A DNA stretch of 64,000 bases, from contig NZ_VSKM01000003.1 of NCBI RefSeq assembly GCF_008086175.1, positions 124,001 to 188,000 on the forward strand. The letters are read 5' to 3'. The stretch is from Bizionia saleffrena. GTDB taxonomy: Bacteria > Bacteroidota > Bacteroidia > Flavobacteriales > Flavobacteriaceae. Position numbers and translations under genes: made by a program. The notes under the pieces are model-generated. The model was not told the DNA's origin, did not search any database, and saw only the letters and a list, made by a program, of their open reading frames with translations. The stretch's first letter is position 1; each line of letters begins with the position of its first letter. This document shows positions 47,747-56,119 of this stretch, in pieces.

Positions 47747-48805
47747 TTAGTTGAAGTAAATTTTAGATGCTCCTCTTCCGGCGCTAAAAGAATGTGTTTC
47801 AGTGGCTGTAGATAAATCGTAAACTAAAATTTCACTTTGTGCTGTAAAACTGGCATCGGCTACAAATAATCTATTGTCTTTAACAGCCATTCCGTAAGTG
47901 TAACTTGTAGTCAAATCTAAAATAGAATTTGTTGGTAAACTAGTATCACTATCTGCCATACTATAAATTTTATTACTTGATGTTTGGAAGTATAATGTAC
48001 CGTTACTGTAATCCATTAAATTTGGATGAACACCATCAGCAAAATCAAAACTAGAAATAACCGAGTGGTTTGTTGTGTTAATTTTTGTGATTGAACCAGC
48101 AGTTTCATTTCCTGTCCAAGCTTCCTTCCCTCCACATAACACCACTAATTCACCGGCAGTATTAACAATCATCTCATCTGGATTATCATTAACTGTAATC
48201 GTTTCAACAACATTAGAAATAGCATTTACTATCGAAATAATATTATTCGAACCATATCCTCCTTTATGAGAAACGAATAATTTATCTCCGTTTGCTAAAA
48301 TTCTCTCTGGCCCTTCGACTACAGGAATAGTTGTTTCAACAGCATTGGTAGTTAAGTTAATTACGGCGATGAAATCATCTGTCGCATCATTAGGGTCTCC
48401 CCAATTAGAAACATAACCTTTACCATTTAAAAACGAAATATATCTTGGTAACTCAAGTCCCGTTGTGATTGTTCCAATTTTTTCAAACGTATTACGGTTT
48501 ACAATAGTAATTGTATTATTCGAATCTGTTACAATATAAGCTAAATCATTATTGAACCCGATAGATTGTAAATAAACGCCTAAATCTTCATTATTTACAT
48601 TAAAATAAATCGAATTTTCACTAACTGATAAATCTTCAGAAATAAAAGAAATTGATGAAGGCCCACCTTCAGAACTTACTAAAATACCATTCTCGTATGC
48701 ACCTAATGGCGCTACTTCTTCATAAATAGTATCATCATCATCATCGCTAGAACACGAAAAGGTTAAAAGCAAAAGAGCAAATAGAGGTAAAAAAATGTTT
48801 TTCAT
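47747..48805 (-). CDS. Surface beta-propeller lipoprotein, BtuG-like (DUF5074/YncE-like)
   Basis: Encodes 352 residues. A lipobox (LLLTFSC) is followed by SSDDDDDTIYEE, an acidic stretch of the kind that exports lipoproteins to the cell surface in flavobacteria. The rest is a YncE/DUF5074-like beta propeller with blades such as TITIVNRNTFEKIGTI, VINLTTNAVETTIPV, ISIVNAISNVVETITV and ITKINTTNHSVIS. The gene begins 12 bp past the stop of the B12-riboswitch-controlled receptor gene. In Bacteroides, BtuG is a surface propeller that binds B12 and passes it to BtuB. I infer the same role here, though binding residues were not compared. Confidence 0.8.
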   Translation of the reverse strand: MKNIFLPLFALLLLTFSCSSDDDDDTIYEEVAPLGAYENGILVSSEGGPSSISFISEDLSVSENSIYFNVNNEDLGVYLQSIGFNNDLAYIVTDSNNTITIVNRNTFEKIGTITTGLELPRYISFLNGKGYVSNWGDPNDATDDFIAVINLTTNAVETTIPVVEGPERILANGDKLFVSHKGGYGSNNIISIVNAISNVVETITVNDNPDEMIVNTAGELVVLCGGKEAWTGNETAGSITKINTTNHSVISSFDFADGVHPNLMDYSNGTLYFQTSSNKIYSMADSDTSLPTNSILDLTTSYTYGMAVKDNRLFVADASFTAQSEILVYDLSTATETHSFSAGRGASKIYFN

Positions 48806-48816
48806 TGTGTTTAATT

Positions 48817-50667
48817 TTAGAATTTATAATTTAATTGAATATTGAAATTTCTATTAGGCATTGGTCTGAATGCAATATTTTGATATGCTTTATCGAAAAG
48901 ATTATTTACTCTTCCTCCCAAACTTAGCTGACGATTTGAGTTCTTTAAAACAGCGAAATCGAAACCAATGTTGGAAACATCGTAAGCTTTTAAAGAGAAA
49001 AAACGACCTTTTAAATTATCTTCTGATGTAAAGACTTCACCATTAAAAACGTGTTGAAAGAATAGTGATATCCGTTTATAGTTATAGGCTACCGAGATAT
49101 TTGCTTTATGAAACGGCACATAAATAAGCTGTTTTTTTGTTGTTGCATCTTCAGAAACAGTATAAGAATAATGACTATTTATTTTAAAATAATGAGAATT
49201 AAAATGAAAATGAGAATGTAATTCTACTTCCGCTCCATAACTATTAGATTCCGCAATATTTACGGGCGACCAGATACCAACCTTATTAGGCTTCCATACT
49301 ATCAAATCTTTGGTAGTTATATAATAGCCGTTTACTTTTAATTGGCCGAAACCCAAATCTAATTGCTGACCGAAATCGACTTGATATGACGATTCTGGAA
49401 TGAGGTCTAAATTTCCACCTGGCTGCCAGTACAAATCGTTAAACGTTGGCACACGATAATTTCTAGAACCATTAAGCTGTAATTTATAATTATTAGTTAC
49501 TGCATACTCAGTATCTACTGAAAACACTAAAGGATTATTAAATGTAGAAGTAAAATCTTTTCTCAGGTTTACGCCATAACTAAAAGCCTTCGTCACCTTA
49601 TGATTTAATAATGCTGTTGCCGAAACATTAAATCTACTAGGTGAACCAAAACTGGTACCTTCAGCTTCGTATTTGGTATAATCGATACTTGTTTTAAGTT
49701 TGATTTTTTCAGAAAAACGAAAATTAAAAGTCGGTTTTACTATAAACGTATTTACTTTTCCGAAAGAATAGTTAACCGTTGATTGTGTACCAAAATATTT
49801 AAAATTTTCTTGCAAATGGGCAACTTTAACTTGATAATTAAACATTTTCGCTAAGTGCGACCATTCTAATAACGTACGGTAATTTTTATCTTCATATCGG
49901 CTTTGCCCTGGTGTTGCTATCGTTCCCGAGAAATCGCGATCACTTCTAAAACTCTGTTGATACAGCTTCAACACATCGTTATCTAAAATAAAATATCCCA
50001 GATTAAAATTGAAGTCTAAATTATTAAACGCGCCATTTACATTCTTTTTGGAAGTGTCTAGATACTCGTAATCATTTTCAGAATCAACATAAGCAACGCC
50101 CACCTTAGCCGACCAGCGATTACTTCCAAAAGAAGAAGACACACTTCCCTTTTTTGTATCGAAACTGCCGTAACCTGTACGTATATGCGTATCAAAATGA
50201 GATTTAAAATTAAGCGTATTATTCAGGTGAATACTTCCGCCAATCGCACCGCTTCCATATTGCACACTTCCGCCACCGCTTCGAATAGCAATATCATCGT
50301 AATTAGTAGTATTAATAGTATTAAAATCGGTTTGGCCGTTAAGTTGAGAATTAATAGGAATCCCATTCCAAATAACCGCTGTTTGAGAAGCGTTTGTTCC
50401 TCTAAATGACGGTGAAGACACCATTCCATAACCGTTTTCCTTAAAATAAAGATTAGAATTAAATGCGAGCACCCCCGTTAATGAGTTCGCATTTGTTCGT
50501 AAAATAGAATCATTTAAAACTTCAATTTTGAAACCTGGAGCATAGTGTTTTAGTTTACTATCACTCAACACCACTTCATCCAATGTTTGGATAGAATCGA
50601 TTGGTGTTTGAGCGATACCGCTTACACACACACTTAAAAATAAGAATAGACAAATTATATTTTTCAT
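48817..50667 (-). CDS. btuB: TonB-dependent vitamin B12 receptor (BtuB-like)
   Basis: Encodes 616 residues, matching BtuB length. The signal peptide is IICLFLFLSVCVSGIAQ. The plug domain at about 30-145 has VIWNGIPINSQLNGQ, IAIRSGGGSVQYGSGAIGG and TonB-box-like DEVVLSD. A barrel follows, ending in NFNIQLNYKF with a terminal aromatic. The cobalamin riboswitch upstream is the strongest evidence for the substrate: the cell would repress this receptor when B12 is plentiful. The BtuG-like gene lies 12 bp downstream and BtuFCD divergently upstream. Confidence 0.93.
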   Translation of the reverse strand: MKNIICLFLFLSVCVSGIAQTPIDSIQTLDEVVLSDSKLKHYAPGFKIEVLNDSILRTNANSLTGVLAFNSNLYFKENGYGMVSSPSFRGTNASQTAVIWNGIPINSQLNGQTDFNTINTTNYDDIAIRSGGGSVQYGSGAIGGSIHLNNTLNFKSHFDTHIRTGYGSFDTKKGSVSSSFGSNRWSAKVGVAYVDSENDYEYLDTSKKNVNGAFNNLDFNFNLGYFILDNDVLKLYQQSFRSDRDFSGTIATPGQSRYEDKNYRTLLEWSHLAKMFNYQVKVAHLQENFKYFGTQSTVNYSFGKVNTFIVKPTFNFRFSEKIKLKTSIDYTKYEAEGTSFGSPSRFNVSATALLNHKVTKAFSYGVNLRKDFTSTFNNPLVFSVDTEYAVTNNYKLQLNGSRNYRVPTFNDLYWQPGGNLDLIPESSYQVDFGQQLDLGFGQLKVNGYYITTKDLIVWKPNKVGIWSPVNIAESNSYGAEVELHSHFHFNSHYFKINSHYSYTVSEDATTKKQLIYVPFHKANISVAYNYKRISLFFQHVFNGEVFTSEDNLKGRFFSLKAYDVSNIGFDFAVLKNSNRQLSLGGRVNNLFDKAYQNIAFRPMPNRNFNIQLNYKF

Positions 50668-50677
50668 AAATCTTGAA

Positions 50678-50696
50678 GACTTTTCTCCCGAAAGTC
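50678..50696 (-). promoter_or_regulatory. Candidate expression-platform hairpin before btuB
   Basis: On the minus strand, GACTTT and AAAGTC enclose CGGGAGA, a loop with a purine-rich GGGAGA stretch that could be the ribosome site. It sits 10 bp before the btuB ATG. Conformational coupling to the riboswitch is inference. Confidence 0.4.
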
Positions 50697-50709
50697 GTTT
50701 TAGATGTTA

Positions 50710-50912
50710 AAAAATGGCAGGTCTCCTGGCTTTCGTCTTAACTATTTGTCTTCCCAGAAAAAATATCCAGTGACTTGAAGTGTAATAGTAAGCATTCACA
50801 AACGTGAACAAAGAGTACAGTTGCGGGAACAGCTTCCGAATTTAACGGAATTCCCTTTTAATCGATACATAAAGTTCAAAACTGCTTTGATACTTTTCTA
50901 TACCGAACCAAA
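50710..50912 (-). ncRNA. Cobalamin (B12) riboswitch
   Basis: The minus strand holds the classical B12 elements: GGGAATTCCG, a loop, CGGAAGCTGTTCCCGC, then AACTGT (50816-50826), and the 3' B12 box AGCCAGGAGACCTGCC at 50716-50731. The 5' limit fits a start site just downstream of the -7 box at 50921. It lies 43 bp before btuB. Binding adenosylcobalamin or another B12 form should lower btuB and btuG-like expression. The opposite (plus-strand) operon has no riboswitch copy of its own. Confidence 0.95.
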
Positions 50913-50920
50913 ATTCGATG

Positions 50921-50953
50921 CAAAAGTAAACATTTTAGTTTATGTTATTGCAA
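50921..50953 (-). promoter_or_regulatory. Promoter for the btuB operon
   Basis: Minus-strand -7 box TACTTTTG at 50921-50928, with TTG (CAA at 50951-50953 on plus) 22 bp upstream. The spacing is slightly long for N19. Transcription would start near 50914, right where the riboswitch begins. Confidence 0.6.
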
Positions 50954-50976
50954 AAGATTAATTAATATTACTTTTG
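50948..50976 (+). promoter_or_regulatory. Promoter for the btuF-btuC-btuD operon
   Basis: TTG at 50948-50950, 18 bp spacer, -7 box TACTTTTG at 50969-50976. Its TTG abuts the reverse TTG of the btuB promoter, forming TTGCAA at 50948-50953. The start site would be near 50983, so the leader before the TTG codon at 50996 is only about 13 nt. Confidence 0.7.
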
Positions 50977-50995
50977 GAGCATTAAAACTAAAGCT

Positions 50996-52144
50996 TTGAA
51001 AACATTCTTATTATTTTTATTTGTTAGCCTTTCATTATGGTCTTGCAAAAATGAAACAAAAAAAAACACTGTACTTCCTAAAACACAAAGTACGACGGTT
51101 CCGTTATCTTATGCCGAAGGGTTTGCAATTACTAAATATGGTAACCACTCGGTTCTAGAGATAAAAAGTCCGTGGCCGACTGCTAAAAACAGTTTTAATT
51201 ATGTTTTAATTTCCAAAGAAGAAGCAGCTAAAACCACGTTTTTAAAAGACCAATACGACGGTATAATTATTACACCCATAAAAAATGTAGTCGTAACATC
51301 TACAACGCATATCCCCGCTTTAGAGCTTTTAAATGTTGAAGAAACACTTATTGGGTTTCCGGGCACCGATTATATTTCGTCTAAAAAAACACGCGCAAGA
51401 ATCGCTGCCAATAAAGTCCGTGAGTTAGGTAAAACTGAAGGTTTAAATACCGAAGTCGTTTTAGATATTAATCCTGATGTGGTCGTTGCATTTGGAGTAG
51501 ATGGTAAAAACAAATCCTTAGAAACCATAAAAAAAGCTAATATTCCTGTTATCTATAATGGGGATTGGGTAGAAAAATCGCCTTTAGGAAAAGCAGAATG
51601 GATTAAGTTTTTTGGCGTTTTATACAATAAAGAAAGGCAAGCCGATTCAATCTTTAATCGTATTGAAACCGATTATAACGCAGCGAAAAAACTAGCCTTA
51701 AACACAAGTAAACAACCAAGTGTTTTAAGTGGCGCTTTGCATAAAGACACATGGTATTTACCTAATGGTCAAAGTACCGAGGCACAGTTTTTAAAAGATG
51801 CCAACACCAATTATTTATGGAGTGAGACTAGAGGCACAGGAAGTTTATCGCTAAATTTTGAAGTGGTTTACGACACCGCAAAAAACGCAGATATTTGGTT
51901 AAGTCCGTCGTATTACACAAGCAAAGAAGCCTTAGAAAAAGCCAATGCGCATTACAGTAATTTTGATGCTTTTAAAAATAATAAAATATACACGTTCGCT
52001 AACACAACGGGGAAAACTGGTGGTGTCACTTATTACGAATTAGGTACAGCACGCCCAGATTTGGTTTTAAAAGACATTATTAAAATCTGCCATCCGGGAG
52101 TATTGCCAAACTACACACCTTACTTTTTTAAACTTTTAAAGTAA
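50996..52144 (+). CDS. btuF: ABC transporter B12-binding lipoprotein (BtuF-like)
   Basis: Encodes 382 residues from a TTG start. Lipobox LSLWSC (Cys17). The periplasmic-binding fold of the BtuF/FecB class is shown by YDGIIITPIKNV, TKKTRARIAANK-like spacer and DINPDVVVAFGVDG, and by the late NADIWLSPSYY and NNKIYTFANTTG. It would capture B12 released by the receptor and hand it to BtuCD. The N-terminal lipid anchor in place of a free protein is normal in Bacteroidota. Substrate assignment comes from context with the riboswitch-controlled receptor rather than from binding residues. Confidence 0.85.
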   Translation: MKTFLLFLFVSLSLWSCKNETKKNTVLPKTQSTTVPLSYAEGFAITKYGNHSVLEIKSPWPTAKNSFNYVLISKEEAAKTTFLKDQYDGIIITPIKNVVVTSTTHIPALELLNVEETLIGFPGTDYISSKKTRARIAANKVRELGKTEGLNTEVVLDINPDVVVAFGVDGKNKSLETIKKANIPVIYNGDWVEKSPLGKAEWIKFFGVLYNKERQADSIFNRIETDYNAAKKLALNTSKQPSVLSGALHKDTWYLPNGQSTEAQFLKDANTNYLWSETRGTGSLSLNFEVVYDTAKNADIWLSPSYYTSKEALEKANAHYSNFDAFKNNKIYTFANTTGKTGGVTYYELGTARPDLVLKDIIKICHPGVLPNYTPYFFKLLK

Positions 52145-52146
52145 TT

Positions 52147-53178
52147 TTGAATCCGCAAAAAACATATACCGTCACTTTTCTTATATTATTACTTCTCGTC
52201 GTACTTTTATTTCTCGTCAATGTAAGTTTAGGCTCGGTTTCTATTCCTTTTAGCGACATTTTTAACAGCTTTTTTGCAGACGCTTCACAATACACCAACA
52301 AAGAATACATTATTCAAAATTACAGATTACCAAAAGCTTTAACCGCCATTTTGGTAGGCTCAGGACTCGGTATTTCTGGATTGTTAATGCAAACCCTATT
52401 TCGGAATCCGTTAGCGGGGCCGTTTGTTTTAGGAATAACTTCGGGCGCTAGTTTAGGGGTTGCTCTAGTTATTATGGGTTCGTCGGTAATTGGTGGTGTG
52501 TTTACCGCAGTATTAATCTCTAAATGGAGCTTAGTTATTGCCGCCAGCTTGGGTAGTTTTATAGTACTGCTTACCGTATTAATCGTCTCGTCGAAAGTGC
52601 GCGATACAATGGCTATTCTTATTATTGGTTTAATGTTTGGCAGTATCACTTCGGCAATTGTAAGCGTGTTATCGTATTTTAGTTCGGCCGAAGAATTACA
52701 ACAATATATTTTCTGGGGCTTTGGTAGTTTAGGCGATCTACAATGGAACGAATTGGCCGTCTTTGCATCTATTTATGCCATTGGTCTCTTGTTTAGCATC
52801 GCTTCTATAAAAGCATTAAATACTTTATTATTGGGAGAAAATTACGCTAAAAGTTTAGGGTTAGATATTAAAAAAAGCCGACTAATCATAATCATAGCCA
52901 CAAGTTTATTAGCAGGAACTATTACTGCTTTTGCTGGTCCGATTGCCTTTATTGGTTTGGCTATTCCGCATATTACACGCTTAGTTTTTAATACGGCAAA
53001 CCATAAAATATTAATTCCTGCCGTCTTTTTATTTGGGGCTATAATTATGCTTATTTGCGATAGTATTGCTCAGTTACCAACCTCTGATTATACTTTACCT
53101 ATTAATGCTATAACGTCGTTAATTGGAGCACCCGTTGTTATTTGGCTGTTAATTAGAAAACGTAAAATGGTCTTTTAA
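52147..53178 (+). CDS. btuC: ABC transporter permease (BtuC/FecCD family)
   Basis: Encodes 343 residues with a TTG start two bases after the btuF stop. It is hydrophobic throughout with about ten membrane helices. Typical motifs are YRLPKALTAILVGSGLGISGLLMQTLFRNPLAGPFVLGITSGAS and, in the second half, AFAGPIAFIGLAIPHITR, the BtuD-coupling helix. It is the inner-membrane channel of the importer. FecCD relatives also carry haem or siderophores, so B12 specificity follows from locus context. Confidence 0.92.
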   Translation: MNPQKTYTVTFLILLLLVVLLFLVNVSLGSVSIPFSDIFNSFFADASQYTNKEYIIQNYRLPKALTAILVGSGLGISGLLMQTLFRNPLAGPFVLGITSGASLGVALVIMGSSVIGGVFTAVLISKWSLVIAASLGSFIVLLTVLIVSSKVRDTMAILIIGLMFGSITSAIVSVLSYFSSAEELQQYIFWGFGSLGDLQWNELAVFASIYAIGLLFSIASIKALNTLLLGENYAKSLGLDIKKSRLIIIIATSLLAGTITAFAGPIAFIGLAIPHITRLVFNTANHKILIPAVFLFGAIIMLICDSIAQLPTSDYTLPINAITSLIGAPVVIWLLIRKRKMVF

Positions 53179-53179
53179 T

Positions 53180-53974
53180 ATGAAAAACAACAATCAAAAC
53201 ACGATTCTTAAAACGGAAGACTTAAGCATAGGGTATCGTTCTAAAAAAACCGAAACTAGTATCGCCTCTGGCATTAATTTAACCCTAAACAAAGGCGAAC
53301 TTATAGGCTTGGTTGGTGGTAATGGTATTGGTAAATCGACCTTGTTGCGTACGTTAACAAACGTACAACCCGCATTAAAAGGAAGCGTTTTATTGCACGG
53401 AAAAACTATAGAAAGCTACGATAATTTAACTTTAGCTAAAGTATTAAGTATTGTACTAACCGAAACAATAGCGTCTAAAAACTTATCGGTTTTTGAGCTG
53501 ATTGCTTTAGGACGACAACCCTATACCAATTGGGTGGGAACACTTACAACGGCCGATGCAAATGCAATAAATGCGGCTATTTCTCAAACAAATTTAGAGT
53601 CTTTAAAGCATAAAAAATGCTACGAATTAAGCGACGGACAACTCCAAAAAGTAATGATTGCGCGGGCACTCGCTCAAGATACCGATCTTATTATTCTCGA
53701 CGAACCCACCACGCATTTAGATATGTACCATAAAGCCTATATTTTAAAGTGGCTTAAAAAATTAGTCGAGCAAACAGGAAAGACGATTCTGTTTTCTTCT
53801 CACGAAATCGATTTAGCGATTCAATTATGCGACCGACTCATTGTAATGAAAACAGATAGCATTGTTTGCGATGCCCCTTGTAATTTAATATCGCAAGGTG
53901 TTTTTAATAATTTATTCCCCGACGATTTAATCGTTTTTGATACGGCTACAGGAAGCTTTAAAGTAAAGAAATAA
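53180..53974 (+). CDS. btuD: ABC transporter ATP-binding protein (BtuD/FepC-like)
   Basis: Encodes 264 residues. Walker A GGNGIGKST at 46-54; Walker B LIILDEPTTHLD; H-loop SSHEID. The signature sequence is LSDGQLQKV rather than the usual LSGGQ, a mild change that other importers tolerate. It powers the BtuC permease from the cytoplasmic side. One base after the btuC stop, so all three are one operon. Confidence 0.93.
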   Translation: MKNNNQNTILKTEDLSIGYRSKKTETSIASGINLTLNKGELIGLVGGNGIGKSTLLRTLTNVQPALKGSVLLHGKTIESYDNLTLAKVLSIVLTETIASKNLSVFELIALGRQPYTNWVGTLTTADANAINAAISQTNLESLKHKKCYELSDGQLQKVMIARALAQDTDLIILDEPTTHLDMYHKAYILKWLKKLVEQTGKTILFSSHEIDLAIQLCDRLIVMKTDSIVCDAPCNLISQGVFNNLFPDDLIVFDTATGSFKVKK

Positions 53975-53988
53975 TAACAATTGTTATT
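53973..53988. repeat. Short palindrome around TAACAATTGTTA
   Basis: AATAACAATTGTTATT is a perfect 16-base palindrome at the end of btuD. The 12-base core TAACAATTGTTA recurs once, at 59765-59776. No T-run follows, so it is not a good terminator. A DNA-binding role is not excluded. Confidence 0.4.
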
Positions 53989-54016
53989 TATAAATGGTAG
54001 ACTTCATTTTAAATAA

Positions 54017-54024
54017 TATATTTG
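54017..54024 (+). promoter_or_regulatory. Candidate -7 box for rmuC
   Basis: TATATTTG matches TAnnTTTG exactly, 19 bp before the ATG. A TGG sits 19 bp upstream instead of TTG. Confidence 0.45.
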
Positions 54025-54043
54025 ATTAAATTCAGTTTTATAT

Positions 54044-55435
54044 ATGAACGCTACCATTATTCTTATCCTCGCCATTTTTATTTCGGCTGCTATTGGCGGT
54101 TATTTAGGTCTGCTTTTTTCTCGCTTAAAAAGTAGAGGTGAAAAAAGTACGTTGGAAGAACGCAACACGAATCTAAGCGCGCAATTACTAGAATATAAGC
54201 AAACTTCTGAAGCTGAAGTACAAAAACAAGAGCTTCAATTTAATCAGCAACTTATAGACTTAAAAGAAACGCTTTCCAAGATTGAAAGTGACCGCGAAGA
54301 TATTCGTAGAAAAAAAGAGTTTTTACAGACGGAACTTACCCGAAAATCTTCAGAATACGATAATTTAAAACAACATAGCCAAACGCGAGAGCACGAAATA
54401 GAACTCCGACAAGAGCAATTGCGAAAGGATTTTGAATTGCTAGCGACGAAAATTCTGGACGAGAAATCGGAGAAATTCACACTTCAGAATAAAGAAAATA
54501 TTAAAAATATATTGAATCCGTTACACGAACGCATTCAAGTCTTTGAGAAAAAAGTAGACGATACGCAAAAGGAGAGTATTAGTATGCACAGCGCTTTAAA
54601 AGAGCAATTATTGGGTTTAAAAGACCTAAATGTACAAATGACTAAGGAAACCACCAACCTAACGCGCGCTTTAAAAGGCGATAGTAAAATGCAAGGTAAT
54701 TGGGGCGAATTAGTGTTAGAACGCGTGCTTGAAAAATCGGGATTAGAGAAAGATAGAGAATATTTTGTGCAGCAAAGTTTTACACTCGCCGATGGCTCTC
54801 GCGTATTGCCAGATGTTGTACTACATTTACCAGACGGCAAACGTATGATTATTGATAGCAAAGTATCGTTAACCGATTACGAGCGTTTTGTTAATGCAGA
54901 AGACGACGATCGTGCGCCATATTTAAAAGCACATATTAATTCGATAAAACGCCACGTCGAACAACTTTCAGATAAAAATTACCAAGATTTATACGATATC
55001 GAATCTCCAGATTTTGTGTTGTTATTTATTCCTATAGAACCTGCTTTCGCTATTGCTATTAATGAAGACAACTCGCTATATAACAAAGCTTTCGAGCGTA
55101 ATATTGTAATTGTAACGCCATCGACATTATTAGCAACGTTACGTACTATCGATACCATGTGGAACAACGAAAAGCAACAACAAAATGCCATTGAAATAGC
55201 GCGACAGGCAGGCGCATTGTACGATAAATTTGATGGTTTAGTAAAAGATTTAACAGGTGTTGGTAAAAAAATTGATGATGCAAAAAAAGACTATTCTGCC
55301 GCTATGAATAAACTGGTCGATGGGCGTGGAAACCTAATAACGAGCGTCGAGAAACTTAAAATAATGGGAGCGAAAGCTAAAAAATCACTACCCGAAAAAC
55401 TAATAAAGCGTGCTAAAAATGACGAGGACGAATAG
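54044..55435 (+). CDS. rmuC: DNA recombination protein RmuC
   Basis: Encodes 463 residues. An N-terminal membrane helix (IILILAIFISAAIGGYLGLLF) is followed by a long coiled coil (about 30-140). The RmuC nuclease-like domain has KGDSKMQGNWGELVLERVLEKSGL, LPDVVLHLPDGKRMIIDSKVSL (PD-(D/E)xK-like acidic and lysine residues) and VIVTPSTLLATLRTID. It limits inversion recombination at short inverted repeats in E. coli. Flanking genes on the same strand are separate: a promoter box precedes it and the next gene begins 47 bp on. Confidence 0.94.
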   Translation: MNATIILILAIFISAAIGGYLGLLFSRLKSRGEKSTLEERNTNLSAQLLEYKQTSEAEVQKQELQFNQQLIDLKETLSKIESDREDIRRKKEFLQTELTRKSSEYDNLKQHSQTREHEIELRQEQLRKDFELLATKILDEKSEKFTLQNKENIKNILNPLHERIQVFEKKVDDTQKESISMHSALKEQLLGLKDLNVQMTKETTNLTRALKGDSKMQGNWGELVLERVLEKSGLEKDREYFVQQSFTLADGSRVLPDVVLHLPDGKRMIIDSKVSLTDYERFVNAEDDDRAPYLKAHINSIKRHVEQLSDKNYQDLYDIESPDFVLLFIPIEPAFAIAINEDNSLYNKAFERNIVIVTPSTLLATLRTIDTMWNNEKQQQNAIEIARQAGALYDKFDGLVKDLTGVGKKIDDAKKDYSAAMNKLVDGRGNLITSVEKLKIMGAKAKKSLPEKLIKRAKNDEDE

Positions 55436-55482
55436 TTTTTAAATTGAAAAATATTACTATAATAAGATAATTGAAGACCTAT

Positions 55483-56040
55483 ATGATGAAAAGCACTTTT
55501 AGAACAGTAGATGCCTCGCGCATTAGTATTTCGGAATTGATGTTACCATCACACTCCAATTTTAGCGGAAAAATACACGGAGGCCATATTCTTCGTTTAT
55601 TAGACCAGATTGCCTTTGCTTGTGCTTCTAAACACTCTAAAATGTACTGTGTTACAGCGTCTGTAGATACAGTGAATTTTTTGGCCCCCATAGAGGTTGG
55701 CGAATTAGTAACGATGAAAGCGTCTGTGAATTTTGTTGGTAATACGTCGATGGTTGTTGGTATTCGCGTAGAAGCAGAAAACATTCAGACGGGTGTAACC
55801 AAACATTGTAACTCGTCTTATTTTACAATGGTTGCTAAAGACGACCACGGAAAATCGGTGAAAGTGCCCGGTTTAATTTTAAATGATAAAAAGGAAGTAA
55901 AACGATTTTTAAATGCCGTAATACGGAATAAAACAAAACAACAACGTACGATAGAATTTGATCATCAAGATTTTTCTTTAGACGATTATATTCCCGATTT
56001 AGAAGGGTATAAAGTTCAAATAGAATTGCCTAACGAGTAA
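55483..56040 (+). CDS. Acyl-CoA thioesterase (YciA/hot-dog type)
   Basis: Encodes 185 residues from the ATG at 55483. A second ATG follows immediately, and an upstream TTG at 55471 is less likely. The hot-dog fold shows NFSGKIHGGHILRLLDQIAFACASKHS, with the Asp of LLDQIAF as catalytic residue of the BFIT/YciA class, and the strand VTMKASVNFVGNTSMVVGIRVEAE. A C-terminal tail of about 40 residues is longer than in E. coli YciA. It cleaves fatty acyl-CoA, controlling free CoA and acyl pools. Confidence 0.92.
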   Translation: MMKSTFRTVDASRISISELMLPSHSNFSGKIHGGHILRLLDQIAFACASKHSKMYCVTASVDTVNFLAPIEVGELVTMKASVNFVGNTSMVVGIRVEAENIQTGVTKHCNSSYFTMVAKDDHGKSVKVPGLILNDKKEVKRFLNAVIRNKTKQQRTIEFDHQDFSLDDYIPDLEGYKVQIELPNE

Positions 56041-56041
56041 T

Positions 56042-56075
56042 AAAAAAGCCTTCACAACAAAATGTGAAGGCTTTT
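56042..56075. terminator. Terminator after the acyl-CoA thioesterase
   Basis: AGCCTTCACA pairs with TGTGAAGGCT around ACAAAA, two bases past the stop, with A6 before and T4 after. Confidence 0.85.
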
Positions 56076-56119
56076 CTACTTAAAATAATGTGTTAATTTT
56101 TAACAGCGCACTTAGTTAA

